Positions 24,996 to 34,321 of a stretch of DNA of 64,000 bases are shown in pieces; within the stretch, counting starts at the first letter, position 1; each line of letters starts with the position of its first letter. Below the pieces are notes generated by a model. That model was not told the origin of the DNA. It made no database searches and saw only the letters and a program-made list of their open reading frames with translations. Location of the stretch: positions 3,364,282-3,428,281 of the forward strand of contig NZ_CP028105.1 in NCBI RefSeq assembly GCF_003019675.1, written 5' to 3'. Made by a program: the position numbers and the translations under genes. This DNA is from Fusobacterium ulcerans. GTDB lineage: Bacteria; Fusobacteriota; Fusobacteriia; Fusobacteriales; Fusobacteriaceae.

Positions 24996-26411
24996 CTAAA
25001 ATAAGCTATTATAGTAATTGACATCTATTTCTTTATCAAAACATATTTCTTCTCCTGGTAAAGTAGGAGTATAATATGTTTTAAACTTAATTTTTCCATC
25101 TATCAAAGATGTCAGAGGATTATCTTCCTCTCTAAATTCTACTCTTCCTCCCATTATCTTTCCTGATGCTGTTAAGCCATTCATCCAAATATTAGCTGTA
25201 TCAACAATTGTCTTTATCAAAACTTTGTTAATTGCTTTATCCACTTTTTGCCAGAATGTAAGAACTAAAGTATTGTTTAGATAGTTATACATCATTCTTG
25301 AGGCTATAAAACAATCTTTTGGATCTGTATTAGCTGGATAACAAGATGTTCTATTCCCCCAGCTTTTCCATCCTCCTATCCAGTTAATTGCTGTATTTAT
25401 TCCCTGTCCATTAAGATAGTTTGCTTCATCTACCCCAAGAAATACATCTTTTCCTCCTGTTAGGCAACTTTTATCAGCTTTTAAATTCACATTAGAAGGA
25501 GATTGATAAGGAATTCCCTCACTTTCATTAGCTAGTTGAAGCATTATACAGGCTATTTGTGTTGATAAGTGATATTCCTGCTCTCCTAAAGCAACTTTTG
25601 GATAGTATACATCTAGAAAAGTAGAATTTAAGTTATTATTATTTTTGGTTTGGGGTGCATCCGAATATTTAATCACGCTTTTAGTATCAATATCTACTAA
25701 AGCAATTGCCTGAAAATGTCCATTTATGCTACTTGCCTTAGTTTCCATTACAGCTGCTACAACTGAATCAGTTGAATATTTAGGAGCTAGAATAGGATTT
25801 GGAACTACTCTATATTTAGGAAAAACTTTAGAAATACATTCAAGTCCTTTTTTATTGCCTGTATTAGCATCTATTCCTCCAACTATATCATCTTTCTTTA
25901 CCGCTTCTGGATCTAGAAATTCATATGTTACTTTTATATTATTTCCTGGTGTTACTTCTTCTGACATAGTAATTAAAACTAAATATCCTTCACTATCAAA
26001 TTCTTTTACAACTTCCATTGCTGGTGTTATTTTTACTGTGTCTGGTAGTACTCCTAGTTTTTTTATTACATATGTCTTTTGCTCTGTTAATGGAAGAGTT
26101 TCCTCTTCTGTTATAGCTTTTTTATGTATAGTTGGATCTAATACATTTATTAGTACAATAGGTCCTATTCCAAATTTACTGAAATGCGCATCTATTGCTT
26201 CACAAAGAGTATAATTTTCAAAATCTTTTACATATCCAAAATTTTCTACTGCTTCTTCATAGCTATAGCATAAAATTGGTTCATTTATATTTTCTACTTT
26301 GCACATATTTATAGGAGCAGTTCCTACATATGTAGGAGTAAGTCCATCTGATACTACTGCTACAATGGATGTAGGTGTTTCTTGTCCAGTTATTCCATGT
26401 TTGAAACCCAT
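24996..26411 (-). CDS. Tail sheath protein (P2 FI-like)
   Basis: 471 residues of the contractile sheath family: N-terminal FKHGITGQETPTSIVAVVSDG and PINMCKVENINEPILCYSYEE, and a conserved C-terminal domain (GGWKSWGNRTSCYPANTDPK, SRMMYNYLNNTLVLTFW, KIMGGRVEFREEDNP). It contracts to drive the tube through the envelope and identifies the phage as a myovirus type. Confidence 0.95.
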   Translation of the reverse strand: MGFKHGITGQETPTSIVAVVSDGLTPTYVGTAPINMCKVENINEPILCYSYEEAVENFGYVKDFENYTLCEAIDAHFSKFGIGPIVLINVLDPTIHKKAITEEETLPLTEQKTYVIKKLGVLPDTVKITPAMEVVKEFDSEGYLVLITMSEEVTPGNNIKVTYEFLDPEAVKKDDIVGGIDANTGNKKGLECISKVFPKYRVVPNPILAPKYSTDSVVAAVMETKASSINGHFQAIALVDIDTKSVIKYSDAPQTKNNNNLNSTFLDVYYPKVALGEQEYHLSTQIACIMLQLANESEGIPYQSPSNVNLKADKSCLTGGKDVFLGVDEANYLNGQGINTAINWIGGWKSWGNRTSCYPANTDPKDCFIASRMMYNYLNNTLVLTFWQKVDKAINKVLIKTIVDTANIWMNGLTASGKIMGGRVEFREEDNPLTSLIDGKIKFKTYYTPTLPGEEICFDKEIDVNYYNSLF

Positions 26412-26683
26412 TATTTTTTACCTCCTATTACTTCTTTTATTTTTTTATAAAGAATATTTTCTTTAGTTCCTGAAATTTTTATATTTCCTTTTTTAGTTGG
26501 AAACTTATCATCTATTGTAATGAAAAGTGATTCTATTTCTTTATATTCTTTTATAGCTGCTTTCACATTTTCTGGGTATCCATCATAAATAGTTCCAGAA
26601 GCTATTCCAAATTTAGATATATTTGGACCAATGTACATTTTTTTTATAATAGTTTCACCTTTTTTTTGTTCTTTTACTGCCAT
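26411..26683 (-). CDS. Small conserved-type phage protein upstream of the sheath gene
   Basis: 90 residues, basic: KKMYIGPNISKFGIASGTIYDGYPE is followed by a helix (NVKAAIKEYKEIESLF) and a C-terminal basic tail. The position between tail-completion and sheath genes suggests a head-tail or tail initiation role. The family is not recognised. The stop overlaps the sheath start by 1 bp. Confidence 0.55.
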   Translation of the reverse strand: MAVKEQKKGETIIKKMYIGPNISKFGIASGTIYDGYPENVKAAIKEYKEIESLFITIDDKFPTKKGNIKISGTKENILYKKIKEVIGGKK

Positions 26684-26692
26684 TTTTCCTCC

Positions 26693-27154
26693 TTATTTTC
26701 CATCTAGCCAATCATTTATATCATTTCTATATTCATTACCATATAAAACATTAAAATTTACTATTCCTATCCAAAATGGATAAGGCTGCTCTTCTGGAAT
26801 CTCCCAAATGATATCTGGTAGAATTTCATATTTCTCTAAAATTACCCCTGTTTCAATTATTTTTTTTGATATTCTCTCTATCAAATCATTAAGTTTTTCA
26901 TATCCTTTTTCAGATTCTGTAAAGAAAAGTGCTATTATAATTTTTAAAGTTGTTCTTTTTTCATTAAGATCATTTTTTCCATTTGTAGTCCTAATTGCAA
27001 TAGCTGGTATAGTGGTTTCTGCTTCTTCTATTGGCAAAAATCCTGTTATAATTTTAGGTGCCCTTTTTCCTTCTTCTTTATATACAGGGAGTTCTTCATT
27101 AGCGGTTATTTCAGTAATTATATTTGATATATATTTTTCTAATTCTCTTATCAT
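26693..27154 (-). CDS. Putative tail terminator/completion protein
   Basis: 153 residues, alpha/beta: helix RELEKYISNIITEITAN, strands TTIPAIAIRTTNGK and TTLKIIIALFFTESEKG, helix YEKLNDLIERISKKII, then an aromatic C-terminus. This order resembles phage tail terminator proteins of the gpU/gp37 type, and the location just before the sheath gene fits. It overlaps the next gene upstream by 4 bp. Confidence 0.5.
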   Translation of the reverse strand: MIRELEKYISNIITEITANEELPVYKEEGKRAPKIITGFLPIEEAETTIPAIAIRTTNGKNDLNEKRTTLKIIIALFFTESEKGYEKLNDLIERISKKIIETGVILEKYEILPDIIWEIPEEQPYPFWIGIVNFNVLYGNEYRNDINDWLDGK

Positions 27155-27717
27155 AGATACCCCTTTAATATTCTTGCTATTTCTCTTTCCATAGACTCTT
27201 CTAATACTTCTTTTCCTTCTTTGAATACAAATTCTGATACAGAAGAATAACCAATCATTTGAGGTATTCCTAAAGTATAGTTTTCTTTGATAGGATTAGA
27301 AGAATTTAAAATTCTCTGAAATATTCCTCGATGTCCATTTTTCATTGTTGCTATGAAAGGAACTCCTGAATAGTTTGATTTTCCAGTTACTGGTTTTAAT
27401 CCCTCTGATTTTTTTATTTTTACTATTAGTCTTTTTCCAGTATTTCCAGTTAAAAACTTATAGAGTGTCAGTCTTGTACTTTTTGATTCTATAGTTCCAG
27501 AAAGAGTAGAAAAACTAGCTTTCCTTATTTTTAAAGATTTTTCTATTTCTCCACTTTTTATGTTATATTCTTCTGTCACTTTCTTTTTCACTGCTAATTT
27601 CATTTTTATCAGAGTTTTATTTATAGATACTGTAGCTGCTCTTTCAGCTCCATTTTCTATCCCAGAAAGCATATTTCTAGCTTTTTCAAAATTTTTCATT
27701 TCTATAGAAAGTTCCAT
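27151..27717 (-). CDS. Minor tail protein Z-like (lambda gpZ family)
   Basis: 188 residues with the gpZ pattern: MKNFEKARNMLSGIENGAER, then ATVSINKTLIKMKLAVKKKV, KSTRLTLYKFLTGNTGKRL and GVPFIATMKNGHRGIFQR, ending in a helical tail. gpZ acts at the head-proximal end of the tail. Gene order after the capsid genes agrees. Confidence 0.75.
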   Translation of the reverse strand: MELSIEMKNFEKARNMLSGIENGAERAATVSINKTLIKMKLAVKKKVTEEYNIKSGEIEKSLKIRKASFSTLSGTIESKSTRLTLYKFLTGNTGKRLIVKIKKSEGLKPVTGKSNYSGVPFIATMKNGHRGIFQRILNSSNPIKENYTLGIPQMIGYSSVSEFVFKEGKEVLEESMEREIARILKGYL

Positions 27718-28067
27718 TAGAATCCCTCTTTCTCTTCTAACTTAATTATCAACATTCCTTCTTCTACATATGTATTATTTACTATATAAATCTCACCATT
27801 TATTTCTAAAGACTTTCCTATTTTTATCTTTTTTAATTCTTTATCTTCAGAATCATATTTTATATAAATAATAAGTGAAATAGCTGAATTTATCCCTTCT
27901 GCTTCTTCAGAAAAATCTTTTTCAGGATGTTCTATAACCCCAATATAATCTTTAGAATTTATAGTAATCCTTTCTCCCATTTCTTCAATATTTATGAATA
28001 TATCTAAATCCTCCTGAAGCATTAATTTAAAAGGTGATAAATTATTTAGTCTTTTTTCTTTTTCCAT
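27717..28067 (-). CDS. Putative head-tail joining protein (gpFII-like position)
   Basis: 116 residues, acidic, beta-rich second half (INSAISLIIYIKYDSEDKEL, GKSLEINGEIYIVNNTYVEE). The size and place between the capsid block and gpZ correspond to lambda FII. Sequence evidence alone is weak. Confidence 0.5.
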   Translation of the reverse strand: MEKEKRLNNLSPFKLMLQEDLDIFINIEEMGERITINSKDYIGVIEHPEKDFSEEAEGINSAISLIIYIKYDSEDKELKKIKIGKSLEINGEIYIVNNTYVEEGMLIIKLEEKEGF

Positions 28068-28272
28068 TTTTATCTTCCTTTGTCACTTCTGGTGTTTCTG
28101 GTACTTCTATAACTGGAATATCCTCTGTTGAATTGTTTTTTTCTTCTTCATTTTCTAAAATTAAAATAGTTTTTGTTGAGATCAGATATCCCTTTTCCTT
28201 TTCATCAATTGTTATAACTTCTTCAGCTCCAATTTTATATTTTCCATAGTTTCTTAAAAATTTTACTTTCAT
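28042..28272 (-). CDS. Small phage protein after the capsid gene
   Basis: 76 residues: a compact N-terminal beta domain (MKVKFLRNYGKYKIGAEEVI) and a disordered charged tail (PETPEVTKEDKNGKRKKTK). It overlaps the next gene by 26 bp. Similar small SH3-like proteins occur between capsid and head-tail genes of many phages. Function unknown. Confidence 0.5.
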   Translation of the reverse strand: MKVKFLRNYGKYKIGAEEVITIDEKEKGYLISTKTILILENEEEKNNSTEDIPVIEVPETPEVTKEDKNGKRKKTK

Positions 28273-28309
28273 TCTTCCCTCCTGTTTTTACAATTTCTAA
28301 AATTCTGAA

Positions 28310-28325
28310 AGGGGAATATCCCCCT
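28310..28325 (-). terminator. Hairpin right after the major capsid stop
   Basis: A GGGG/CCCC stem begins immediately after the capsid stop codon and is followed by only three T. It might reduce downstream transcription or protect the capsid mRNA end. Weak as a terminator. Confidence 0.35.
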
Positions 28326-29349
28326 ATTCAGCATCACAAACTATAACATTAAAATATCCTGAAAGATCATCAGGCTGTAGTACTGGTCTTGATTCTGTAG
28401 AAATAATTTTTGTTTTCTTATTAGGAGAATCTACATCAGAGAATCTCTTAACCATATGAACATCTGAAGTTCCCATATTGATAACAGGAGCATATAATAT
28501 TTTTCCTTCTGTTGATCCACCTAAAATCATGTTAGTAGGCATCAACTGAATTTCTGTTCCATCATATCCAATAATTTTTCTTGAATATCTGAAAAGCTCT
28601 ACCCCATAAGTTTTATAAGTTCCTAACCAAACAACCCCTGGATATTGTCTTATTACTTCTTTTACAAATTCTGTTTGAAGATCTTTACTCAACATTTCCT
28701 TTTTAAACTCTGAAGAATTCATAAATTTATCAGCTGCACTCAATCCCATAACAACATTTTTTACAATAACTCCATTTTCTTCTGCTTTAGCTAGAATATT
28801 ATCAAGAGATGTAATAGGATTTACTCCTGTTTTTCCCCATTTTTCTTCTGTTTGGAGAGTTACCATATTATCAATTCCATAGTCCACTTCATAAGAGGCT
28901 TCATCTGTTGTAGAAGTTACTTTTCCTGTAGTTAGGAATTGAGATACCATTAATTCCTCTTTATTTGAAATATATCTTTCTTGATTAGTTAATATTTCAG
29001 CTATTCTTTTTCCAACTCTTGTAGCAGGATCATATTCTCCAAAAAAGTTCATTCCTGCCTCTCTTACAAAGTAATCTTTAGGACCTAGAGTTCTTGAAAC
29101 TGCAATGTTTGGAGCAAGAATAAGGTTTGTTGTAGTTGTTCTGTCCACAACAGGTCTTCCCATCTCAAGAGGAGTAACAAAAGGAGCTACATGTTCTCCT
29201 CCTTTTGTAATTTCAAGTACAATTTCTTCTGTTGGAACAGTATCTGAATTCTTAAAAAATAGATCTGTTAAAAAATTCTTTTTAGGTTCCCAAGCATCTC
29301 TAATCTTTCTAACTGTTTTTGGTGTGTATAAATCAAATCCGTTTGTCAT
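28324..29349 (-). CDS. Major capsid protein (lambda gpE family)
   Basis: 341 residues with the capsid-E pattern: YTPKTVRKIRDAWEPKKNFL, HVAPFVTPLEMGRPVVDR, NIAVSRTLGPKDYFVREAGM, a helix QERYISNKEELMVSQFLTTG, and the C-terminal VHMVKRFSDVDSP. It forms the icosahedral shell. ATG 29349 has the site ATGGAGGTAAAA. An in-frame ATG four codons earlier overlaps the stop of the decoration gene and has no site. Confidence 0.92.
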   Translation of the reverse strand: MTNGFDLYTPKTVRKIRDAWEPKKNFLTDLFFKNSDTVPTEEIVLEITKGGEHVAPFVTPLEMGRPVVDRTTTTNLILAPNIAVSRTLGPKDYFVREAGMNFFGEYDPATRVGKRIAEILTNQERYISNKEELMVSQFLTTGKVTSTTDEASYEVDYGIDNMVTLQTEEKWGKTGVNPITSLDNILAKAEENGVIVKNVVMGLSAADKFMNSSEFKKEMLSKDLQTEFVKEVIRQYPGVVWLGTYKTYGVELFRYSRKIIGYDGTEIQLMPTNMILGGSTEGKILYAPVINMGTSDVHMVKRFSDVDSPNKKTKIISTESRPVLQPDDLSGYFNVIVCDAE

Positions 29350-29360
29350 TTTTACCTCCA

Positions 29361-29687
29361 TTATTTTAAAAATAAGCTAATTTTTCTTAATTCTTGTTTT
29401 AGTTTTAATTTTTTATCTGCTGTTTCAGGCAATAATACAAAACTTTCCATCAAGTATGCTGTTAAAATACAAGAACAGCTTTTATCAACTTCTCCTGCTT
29501 CATATGCTATTGCATATGGTGTAGTATATGTTACTTCATCATATTTTCCATAATTTCCAGAAGTATCAACCCCAATCACATCTCCTTCTTTTACAGCAGT
29601 TTTAACAACCAAAGCTTCTGATATAAGAGGATAATTTCCATAAAAAATTTGTTTTTCTTGGTTTGTAAATTTTACATTGTTTGACAT
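29361..29687 (-). CDS. Head decoration protein (lambda gpD-like)
   Basis: 108 residues. NYPLISEALVVKTAVKEGDVIGVDTSGNY, PYAIAYEAGEVDKSCSC and LTAYLMESFVLLPE follow the gpD arrangement, a trimeric stabiliser of the expanded capsid. Placed between the protease/scaffold and the capsid gene, as in lambda. Confidence 0.82.
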   Translation of the reverse strand: MSNNVKFTNQEKQIFYGNYPLISEALVVKTAVKEGDVIGVDTSGNYGKYDEVTYTTPYAIAYEAGEVDKSCSCILTAYLMESFVLLPETADKKLKLKQELRKISLFLK

Positions 29688-29701
29688 ATTGTCCCTCCTT
29701 A

Positions 29702-30124
29702 CTATTTATTAATTTTTAATTCCTTTAGTGCTACTTCTACAATATTACTTATCATTTGTTCTTTAGCACTTCCTTCAATGGCTGAAGAAATATTATTGAA
29801 TCCTGCTGCTGTCTTTTCTCCCTCAATCATTTCTATTTCTTTCCCAGCTTGTTCTGAGTTCATATTATACAGATCTACAATAATATCTTTATAATCACGA
29901 GGTTCTTCAAATTTTGCTTTATTTATAATATCTTTTGCTGCTTGACTGTAAGTTTTAATTCCATCTAGACTTTGAATTCTTTTTCTTTCCTCTGTAATTG
30001 CTGCTTGTACTGCTTTATTGATTGTATTTTTTACAGTATCAGTGCTTGTCACCGAATTTAATATTTCTCCTTCAAATTGGTTTAATAGTTCTGGATATTG
30101 AGCTCTTAATTCTGTTAGTGTCAT
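29702..30124 (-). CDS. Nested scaffold protein (Nu3-like internal start)
   Basis: Inside the protease frame, an ATG at 30124 (codon 228, beginning MTLTELRAQYPELL) is preceded by AAGGAGGAAAAA, a site as strong as any in the operon. The product of 140 residues is helical with ITEERKRIQSLDG in the middle. Lambda and related phages make an assembly scaffold in the same way from the 3' part of the protease gene. Confidence 0.75.
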   Translation of the reverse strand: MTLTELRAQYPELLNQFEGEILNSVTSTDTVKNTINKAVQAAITEERKRIQSLDGIKTYSQAAKDIINKAKFEEPRDYKDIIVDLYNMNSEQAGKEIEMIEGEKTAAGFNNISSAIEGSAKEQMISNIVEVALKELKINK

Positions 30125-30805
30125 TTTTTCCTCCTTATTTTCTTTTTTATTTAAAATTTCTGAAAGTTCTTTAGGTATTTTTTTTGAATTTTTTAGATTC
30201 ATTGAACATACATTTACAATATTTGAAGTAACTGTATTTGTATCATAAGAAGCTATCTCATCTATAAAGCCTGCTTCAAGAGCTTCTTGAGCAGTGAAAT
30301 ATGTTTCTTCATCCATCTTTTTAGCAATATCTTCTCTTGAAAGAGAAGATTTTTCTTCATACAGATCAATCATATTTTCTTTCGTTTTATTTAGATGTTC
30401 TATTGCTTCCTGCATTTCTCCAGTATTTGAATATCCCATATATATCATTGGATTATGGATCATAAAGTAACAACCTTTTCCCATTACAGTTTTTTTAGCC
30501 GCTATGGCAATAAGTGTGGCTGCTGAACAAGCCATTCCATCAATATATGCTGTGATTTCTTTAGTTTGAGATAATCTTTTAAGTTCGTGATAAATTGCTA
30601 AAGTTTCTGAAATATCTCCTCCTGGAGAATTTATCTTTATAGATACTTTTCTAGCATTTTTTATTTTTTCCAGCTGCTTAATGAAAATTAAAGAACTGGT
30701 TTGCCCAAATTCTTCCCACGCCCATCTTGTAATTTCTCCTGAAATTCTTATTTCTCCCTCATCATCTGATAAGTTTTTTATTGAAAAAAATAAATTTTTA
30801 GACAT
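29702..30805 (-). CDS. Head maturation protease (ClpP-type) with C-terminal scaffold
   Basis: 367 residues. The first 200 are a ClpP/SppA-like serine protease: KINSPGGD oxyanion loop, nucleophile Ser94 in GMACSAATLIA, His117 in YFMIHNPM, and the C-terminal EALEAGFIDEI. The remaining part, after a charged linker, is a helical scaffold (about 228-367). It cleaves scaffold and capsid components during maturation. The gene contains an internal start for the scaffold alone. Confidence 0.9.
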   Translation of the reverse strand: MSKNLFFSIKNLSDDEGEIRISGEITRWAWEEFGQTSSLIFIKQLEKIKNARKVSIKINSPGGDISETLAIYHELKRLSQTKEITAYIDGMACSAATLIAIAAKKTVMGKGCYFMIHNPMIYMGYSNTGEMQEAIEHLNKTKENMIDLYEEKSSLSREDIAKKMDEETYFTAQEALEAGFIDEIASYDTNTVTSNIVNVCSMNLKNSKKIPKELSEILNKKENKEEKMTLTELRAQYPELLNQFEGEILNSVTSTDTVKNTINKAVQAAITEERKRIQSLDGIKTYSQAAKDIINKAKFEEPRDYKDIIVDLYNMNSEQAGKEIEMIEGEKTAAGFNNISSAIEGSAKEQMISNIVEVALKELKINK

Positions 30806-32333
30806 TTATTTCACCTCCTTTTATCTCTTCTTTAATTTTTTTCTGTATTTCTGCAATCTTTATCTCTTCTTCAAGCCTTGCTTCTAACATTTCATCAAAA
30901 TCCAAACCGCTTTCAGCTGCAATAATTCCTCTTGTTGTAGTGTAATTATCAAGAGATGTTTTATTAGCATTCGCTTCTTTTAATGGATCTAATGATGATT
31001 TTCCACTTCCAACCCAAATGCAACGAGTAAAGGCATATCTTACAACCTCATTTTCAAAAAAATTAGGACAATCAACATCTCCATTTCTTATAAGTTCAAG
31101 GATAAATTCTTCATAAATAGGTTGACAAAGAGTTCTTTCAAGAAGTTTTCTACATACAAGGAATCTTTGATGTGCTTCTTCCAGAGATGCTTTAGCTGCT
31201 GAATAAGAAGCCTTAAAGGATGACATTAAAACTTCATGAGGTATTTCTAATTGAGCTCCAATTTCTTCATAAACCGCATCAACAAACTCTTTATATGACT
31301 TATTAGGTCTTGTTGTAGTGAACTCTTTAATAGTTTCTCCCTCTTTTGCAATTATTCCCATTCCATGTTCTAATGAAATTTTATCTGTCCTTTCTTTTTT
31401 AGCTTCTCCATCTGTATCACTATCACTGCTTCCAAAAGCAGACCCATTAATAAAGTTTTCAGGATCTTTGGTTTCTACTATGAATCCTAAAGAAGCATTA
31501 ATTACTGCCGCTATAAGTTCAGCCTCTTTATATTTTCCAAGATTTTTAATTGGATAGATTATTGATGCAAGAAGTGGAACTCCTCTTCTTTGTCCGATTC
31601 TCTCAGGCTCGAAAATATGAAGTATATTTCTTCTTCCTAGATTGTTAAATACTGGATAACCTTTTATTTCAGAATATCCATCTCCTGGATGTCTATCTGC
31701 AATATAATATTTGAGTAAATCTCCATTCTCTGAAAACTCTACACCGCCTTTTATCAGCTGATTATAAGTAAATCGAGGATTAACTACTCTATCTGCTTCA
31801 ATCATTTGTAAACATAGATCTATTTCTACTCCTGCTCTTTTTTTCCGTTTTGGAATTATAAAGGCATCTCCATTCATTATCCAGCTCAGCTGTATAAGAG
31901 CTTGTATAGTGAAGAAATCGTGCATTCTGTTAAAATCTGCATTGGTTGATGAAGCCCAAGCATTGAACTTTGCTTTTATAATTTTTTCATATTCCTTTGC
32001 TTTTTCTTTAGTTATCCCTGCAATCTGATAATTGATGGTAGGCTTTGGAAGAAGTCCTGTTCCAACAATTTTAGTCCTCATTTTTTTCAGAGCAGCCCCA
32101 GCAAGCTCATTATTCATATAAAGATTTCTTGATTTTGCTCTCAAATCATCTAAATCCCATAATATATCATTGTCTGGGCTTTCAGAATAGGTATACCACT
32201 TCGAAAGTGAAGGGTCATCTTTATTGTTATAACCTATCCCACTTACCATTTTTATAGTTGTTGAGGTTTTAGAAACTTCCCTAGGAGTGTTTTTTGCCAC
32301 TTGAACAACTCTTTTTTTTCTTTTTCTACCCAT
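30798..32333 (-). CDS. Portal protein (lambda gpB family)
   Basis: 511 residues with the lambda-portal pattern: DIDDLRAKSRNLY-like text near residue 85, AAGALKKMRTKIVGTGL-type stretch, NADFNRMHDFFTIQALIQLSW, QMIEADRVVNP, ILHIFEPERIGQRRGVPLLA, and SFKASYSAAKASLEEAHQRF. It forms the dodecameric ring for DNA entry and exit. The gene overlaps the protease by 8 bp. Confidence 0.92.
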   Translation of the reverse strand: MGRKRKKRVVQVAKNTPREVSKTSTTIKMVSGIGYNNKDDPSLSKWYTYSESPDNDILWDLDDLRAKSRNLYMNNELAGAALKKMRTKIVGTGLLPKPTINYQIAGITKEKAKEYEKIIKAKFNAWASSTNADFNRMHDFFTIQALIQLSWIMNGDAFIIPKRKKRAGVEIDLCLQMIEADRVVNPRFTYNQLIKGGVEFSENGDLLKYYIADRHPGDGYSEIKGYPVFNNLGRRNILHIFEPERIGQRRGVPLLASIIYPIKNLGKYKEAELIAAVINASLGFIVETKDPENFINGSAFGSSDSDTDGEAKKERTDKISLEHGMGIIAKEGETIKEFTTTRPNKSYKEFVDAVYEEIGAQLEIPHEVLMSSFKASYSAAKASLEEAHQRFLVCRKLLERTLCQPIYEEFILELIRNGDVDCPNFFENEVVRYAFTRCIWVGSGKSSLDPLKEANANKTSLDNYTTTRGIIAAESGLDFDEMLEARLEEEIKIAEIQKKIKEEIKGGEINV

Positions 32334-32336
32334 TTT

Positions 32337-32558
32337 CTACCCCCTTGGAATAAATTGAACAAAGCGAGGACCAGATTTTCCGTTTGCCTGTTCCAATCTT
32401 TCTGCCCAAAGTTCAATATTTCTAGCTATTTCACTAACATTAGCTCTAGTTAAAGTTCTTGCTCCTATTGTATAGCTTTGCCCTTGAGCTACTTTTAAAT
32501 CAGCTTCCAACCAGATATTCAAGTGTTTTTCACACATTTCTTTTGTGAATACCATCAT
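32337..32558 (-). CDS. Head-tail joining protein (gpW/DUF6148-like)
   Basis: 73 residues: MCEKHLNIWLEADLKVAQGQ, then SYTIGARTLTRANVSEIARN and WAERLEQAN. This matches the small proteins found between terminase and portal (lambda gpW). It starts within the last codons of the terminase gene (4-bp overlap). Confidence 0.78.
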   Translation of the reverse strand: MMVFTKEMCEKHLNIWLEADLKVAQGQSYTIGARTLTRANVSEIARNIELWAERLEQANGKSGPRFVQFIPRG

Positions 32559-34321
32559 TTACCTCCTTTCGGTTTAAATTTCAAATTATACAAATCAACT
32601 GGAAGTAATTCTATTCCTGCTGTAGCATAGTTCATCAAATCCAACGGTTCATTTCTCCTATCTGGAAGAACTTCCCATTCAATTTTCTCTCCTTTTGAAG
32701 TCATCTTCTTTACTTTTACTTCTGCTGTAAGACCTTTAAAAAAATCTATTCCACAACCTTTTGTAGAATCTGTTGGAAAATGACAAGTTCCTGCTCCTTC
32801 TAAAATAGTTAATCTGGAATAAACCAAATCTTTCAGAGCATTAACTCCTAGACTTAATAAGTTTATACTTGGAACACCCTTCTTAGTAGTTTTTCTAAAT
32901 CCATTCAGAATATTTATTCCAAATCCACCTTGACCCTTAATTGCAAAGATATTTCTCTTTGCTTTTCCATAGACATATTTATACACATTCCCTGTGTGAT
33001 GTCCTCCAGAATCTATAAGAGTACAAGCTATAGATAAACTTTTTTTATTTTTAAAAGAAAATTTTCTTTTTAAATATGCATCCAACTGCAACCATACATC
33101 TTCTTTTCCAGGTGAACCAGGAAAATCTCTATAAGCTACTACGTAGCTTTCATACTGATAACCCCATCCTACAACCATTAGTTCAAGTCTATTGTCTTGT
33201 ACATCTACTCCAGCAGTTAAAAATCTTATATTATCGTGCAACTCTGCTCCATAGTCTTCTCTTCTTTCAAATATAGCTTCATAATCGAGCTGTTCTTCTA
33301 AATGTAAAATATATGGCTTTCCAAGCATAGTATTAAGAAATACTCTATATTTCATTTCATCATTTTTAGCTAGAAGCCATTCCTCCCACATTTCATCCCA
33401 TGTTACCCATGGTGATGCCATAGCATTCATATGAAAACTTCTATGTTTTTTATTTTCTGGAAATTTAGCTATCCATTTTCCATTGAGTTGATTTTCTTTT
33501 TTCCATTCCTCTTCTGTTCCCTCATAACTACAAGAGCTGCATTCTAAAAATACTGTTCCATTTTCTTCTTTAACATTTTCCCATTCTAAAGGTTGATATA
33601 TTCCACAATGTGGACAAGGTAAGCACCACTCTTCCTGAGAACCTTCTATATACAATTTTTTTATTTTAGAAGTTGTATCATCAGTTGGAGTAGATACCCT
33701 AAGATTTTTTTTATTAAAATATGTAGTAGTTCTTCTTTCTGCAAGGACTACTGGATTCCCTTCATCTTTGGCTGACTGTGGAAATCTATCAACTTCATCG
33801 AGAAGAGTTATTCTTATAGGTCTACTAGCTAATCCTGATGGACTGTTAGATCCTACAAATCGCACATACCCTCCTGGAAACATTTTTCCTTGTACTGTTC
33901 CTTCTTTTTTCTTATTAGATTTTTTTATCAGTTTTTTCAAAACTTTAGTGTCTCTTATCATTGGTTCTACTCTTTCTTTGCTAAATGCCTTGGCATCATC
34001 AACAGTAGGTTGGACAAAAAGAATAGGACAAGGATCTAAGTGCATATACCTTCCTAAAATATTTAATAAAGCTTCTGTTTTTCCTACCTGTGAACTAAAC
34101 ATCATAGTTATTGCCTCTGTATAACTATCTGTTATACATTCATAGATAACTTTCATATAAGGAGTTCTATCTGTCATCCATTTTCCTGAAACTGCTGAAC
34201 TCTCCTTTGATAGTATTCTGTAATCATCTGCCCATTCTCCTATTGTCAAATCAGGGGCTGGTTCTAATACTTTTAAAATATTTGTAAATAATTTAATCGT
34301 TTTCTTCTCCAATTTCAACAT
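32555..34321 (-). CDS. Terminase large subunit (lambda gpA family)
   Basis: 588 residues of the GpA packaging ATPase/nuclease: PDLTIGEWADDYRILSKESS, MMFSSQVGKTEALLNILGRY (Walker-like), PTVDDAKAFSKERVEPMIRD, RITLLDEVDRFPQSAKDEGNP (Walker B), the zinc-like CPHCG/CSSC pair near 225-255, and C-terminal nuclease segments (TAGVDVQDNRLELMVVGWG). It translocates DNA into the head. Confidence 0.95.
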   Translation of the reverse strand: MLKLEKKTIKLFTNILKVLEPAPDLTIGEWADDYRILSKESSAVSGKWMTDRTPYMKVIYECITDSYTEAITMMFSSQVGKTEALLNILGRYMHLDPCPILFVQPTVDDAKAFSKERVEPMIRDTKVLKKLIKKSNKKKEGTVQGKMFPGGYVRFVGSNSPSGLASRPIRITLLDEVDRFPQSAKDEGNPVVLAERRTTTYFNKKNLRVSTPTDDTTSKIKKLYIEGSQEEWCLPCPHCGIYQPLEWENVKEENGTVFLECSSCSYEGTEEEWKKENQLNGKWIAKFPENKKHRSFHMNAMASPWVTWDEMWEEWLLAKNDEMKYRVFLNTMLGKPYILHLEEQLDYEAIFERREDYGAELHDNIRFLTAGVDVQDNRLELMVVGWGYQYESYVVAYRDFPGSPGKEDVWLQLDAYLKRKFSFKNKKSLSIACTLIDSGGHHTGNVYKYVYGKAKRNIFAIKGQGGFGINILNGFRKTTKKGVPSINLLSLGVNALKDLVYSRLTILEGAGTCHFPTDSTKGCGIDFFKGLTAEVKVKKMTSKGEKIEWEVLPDRRNEPLDLMNYATAGIELLPVDLYNLKFKPKGGK

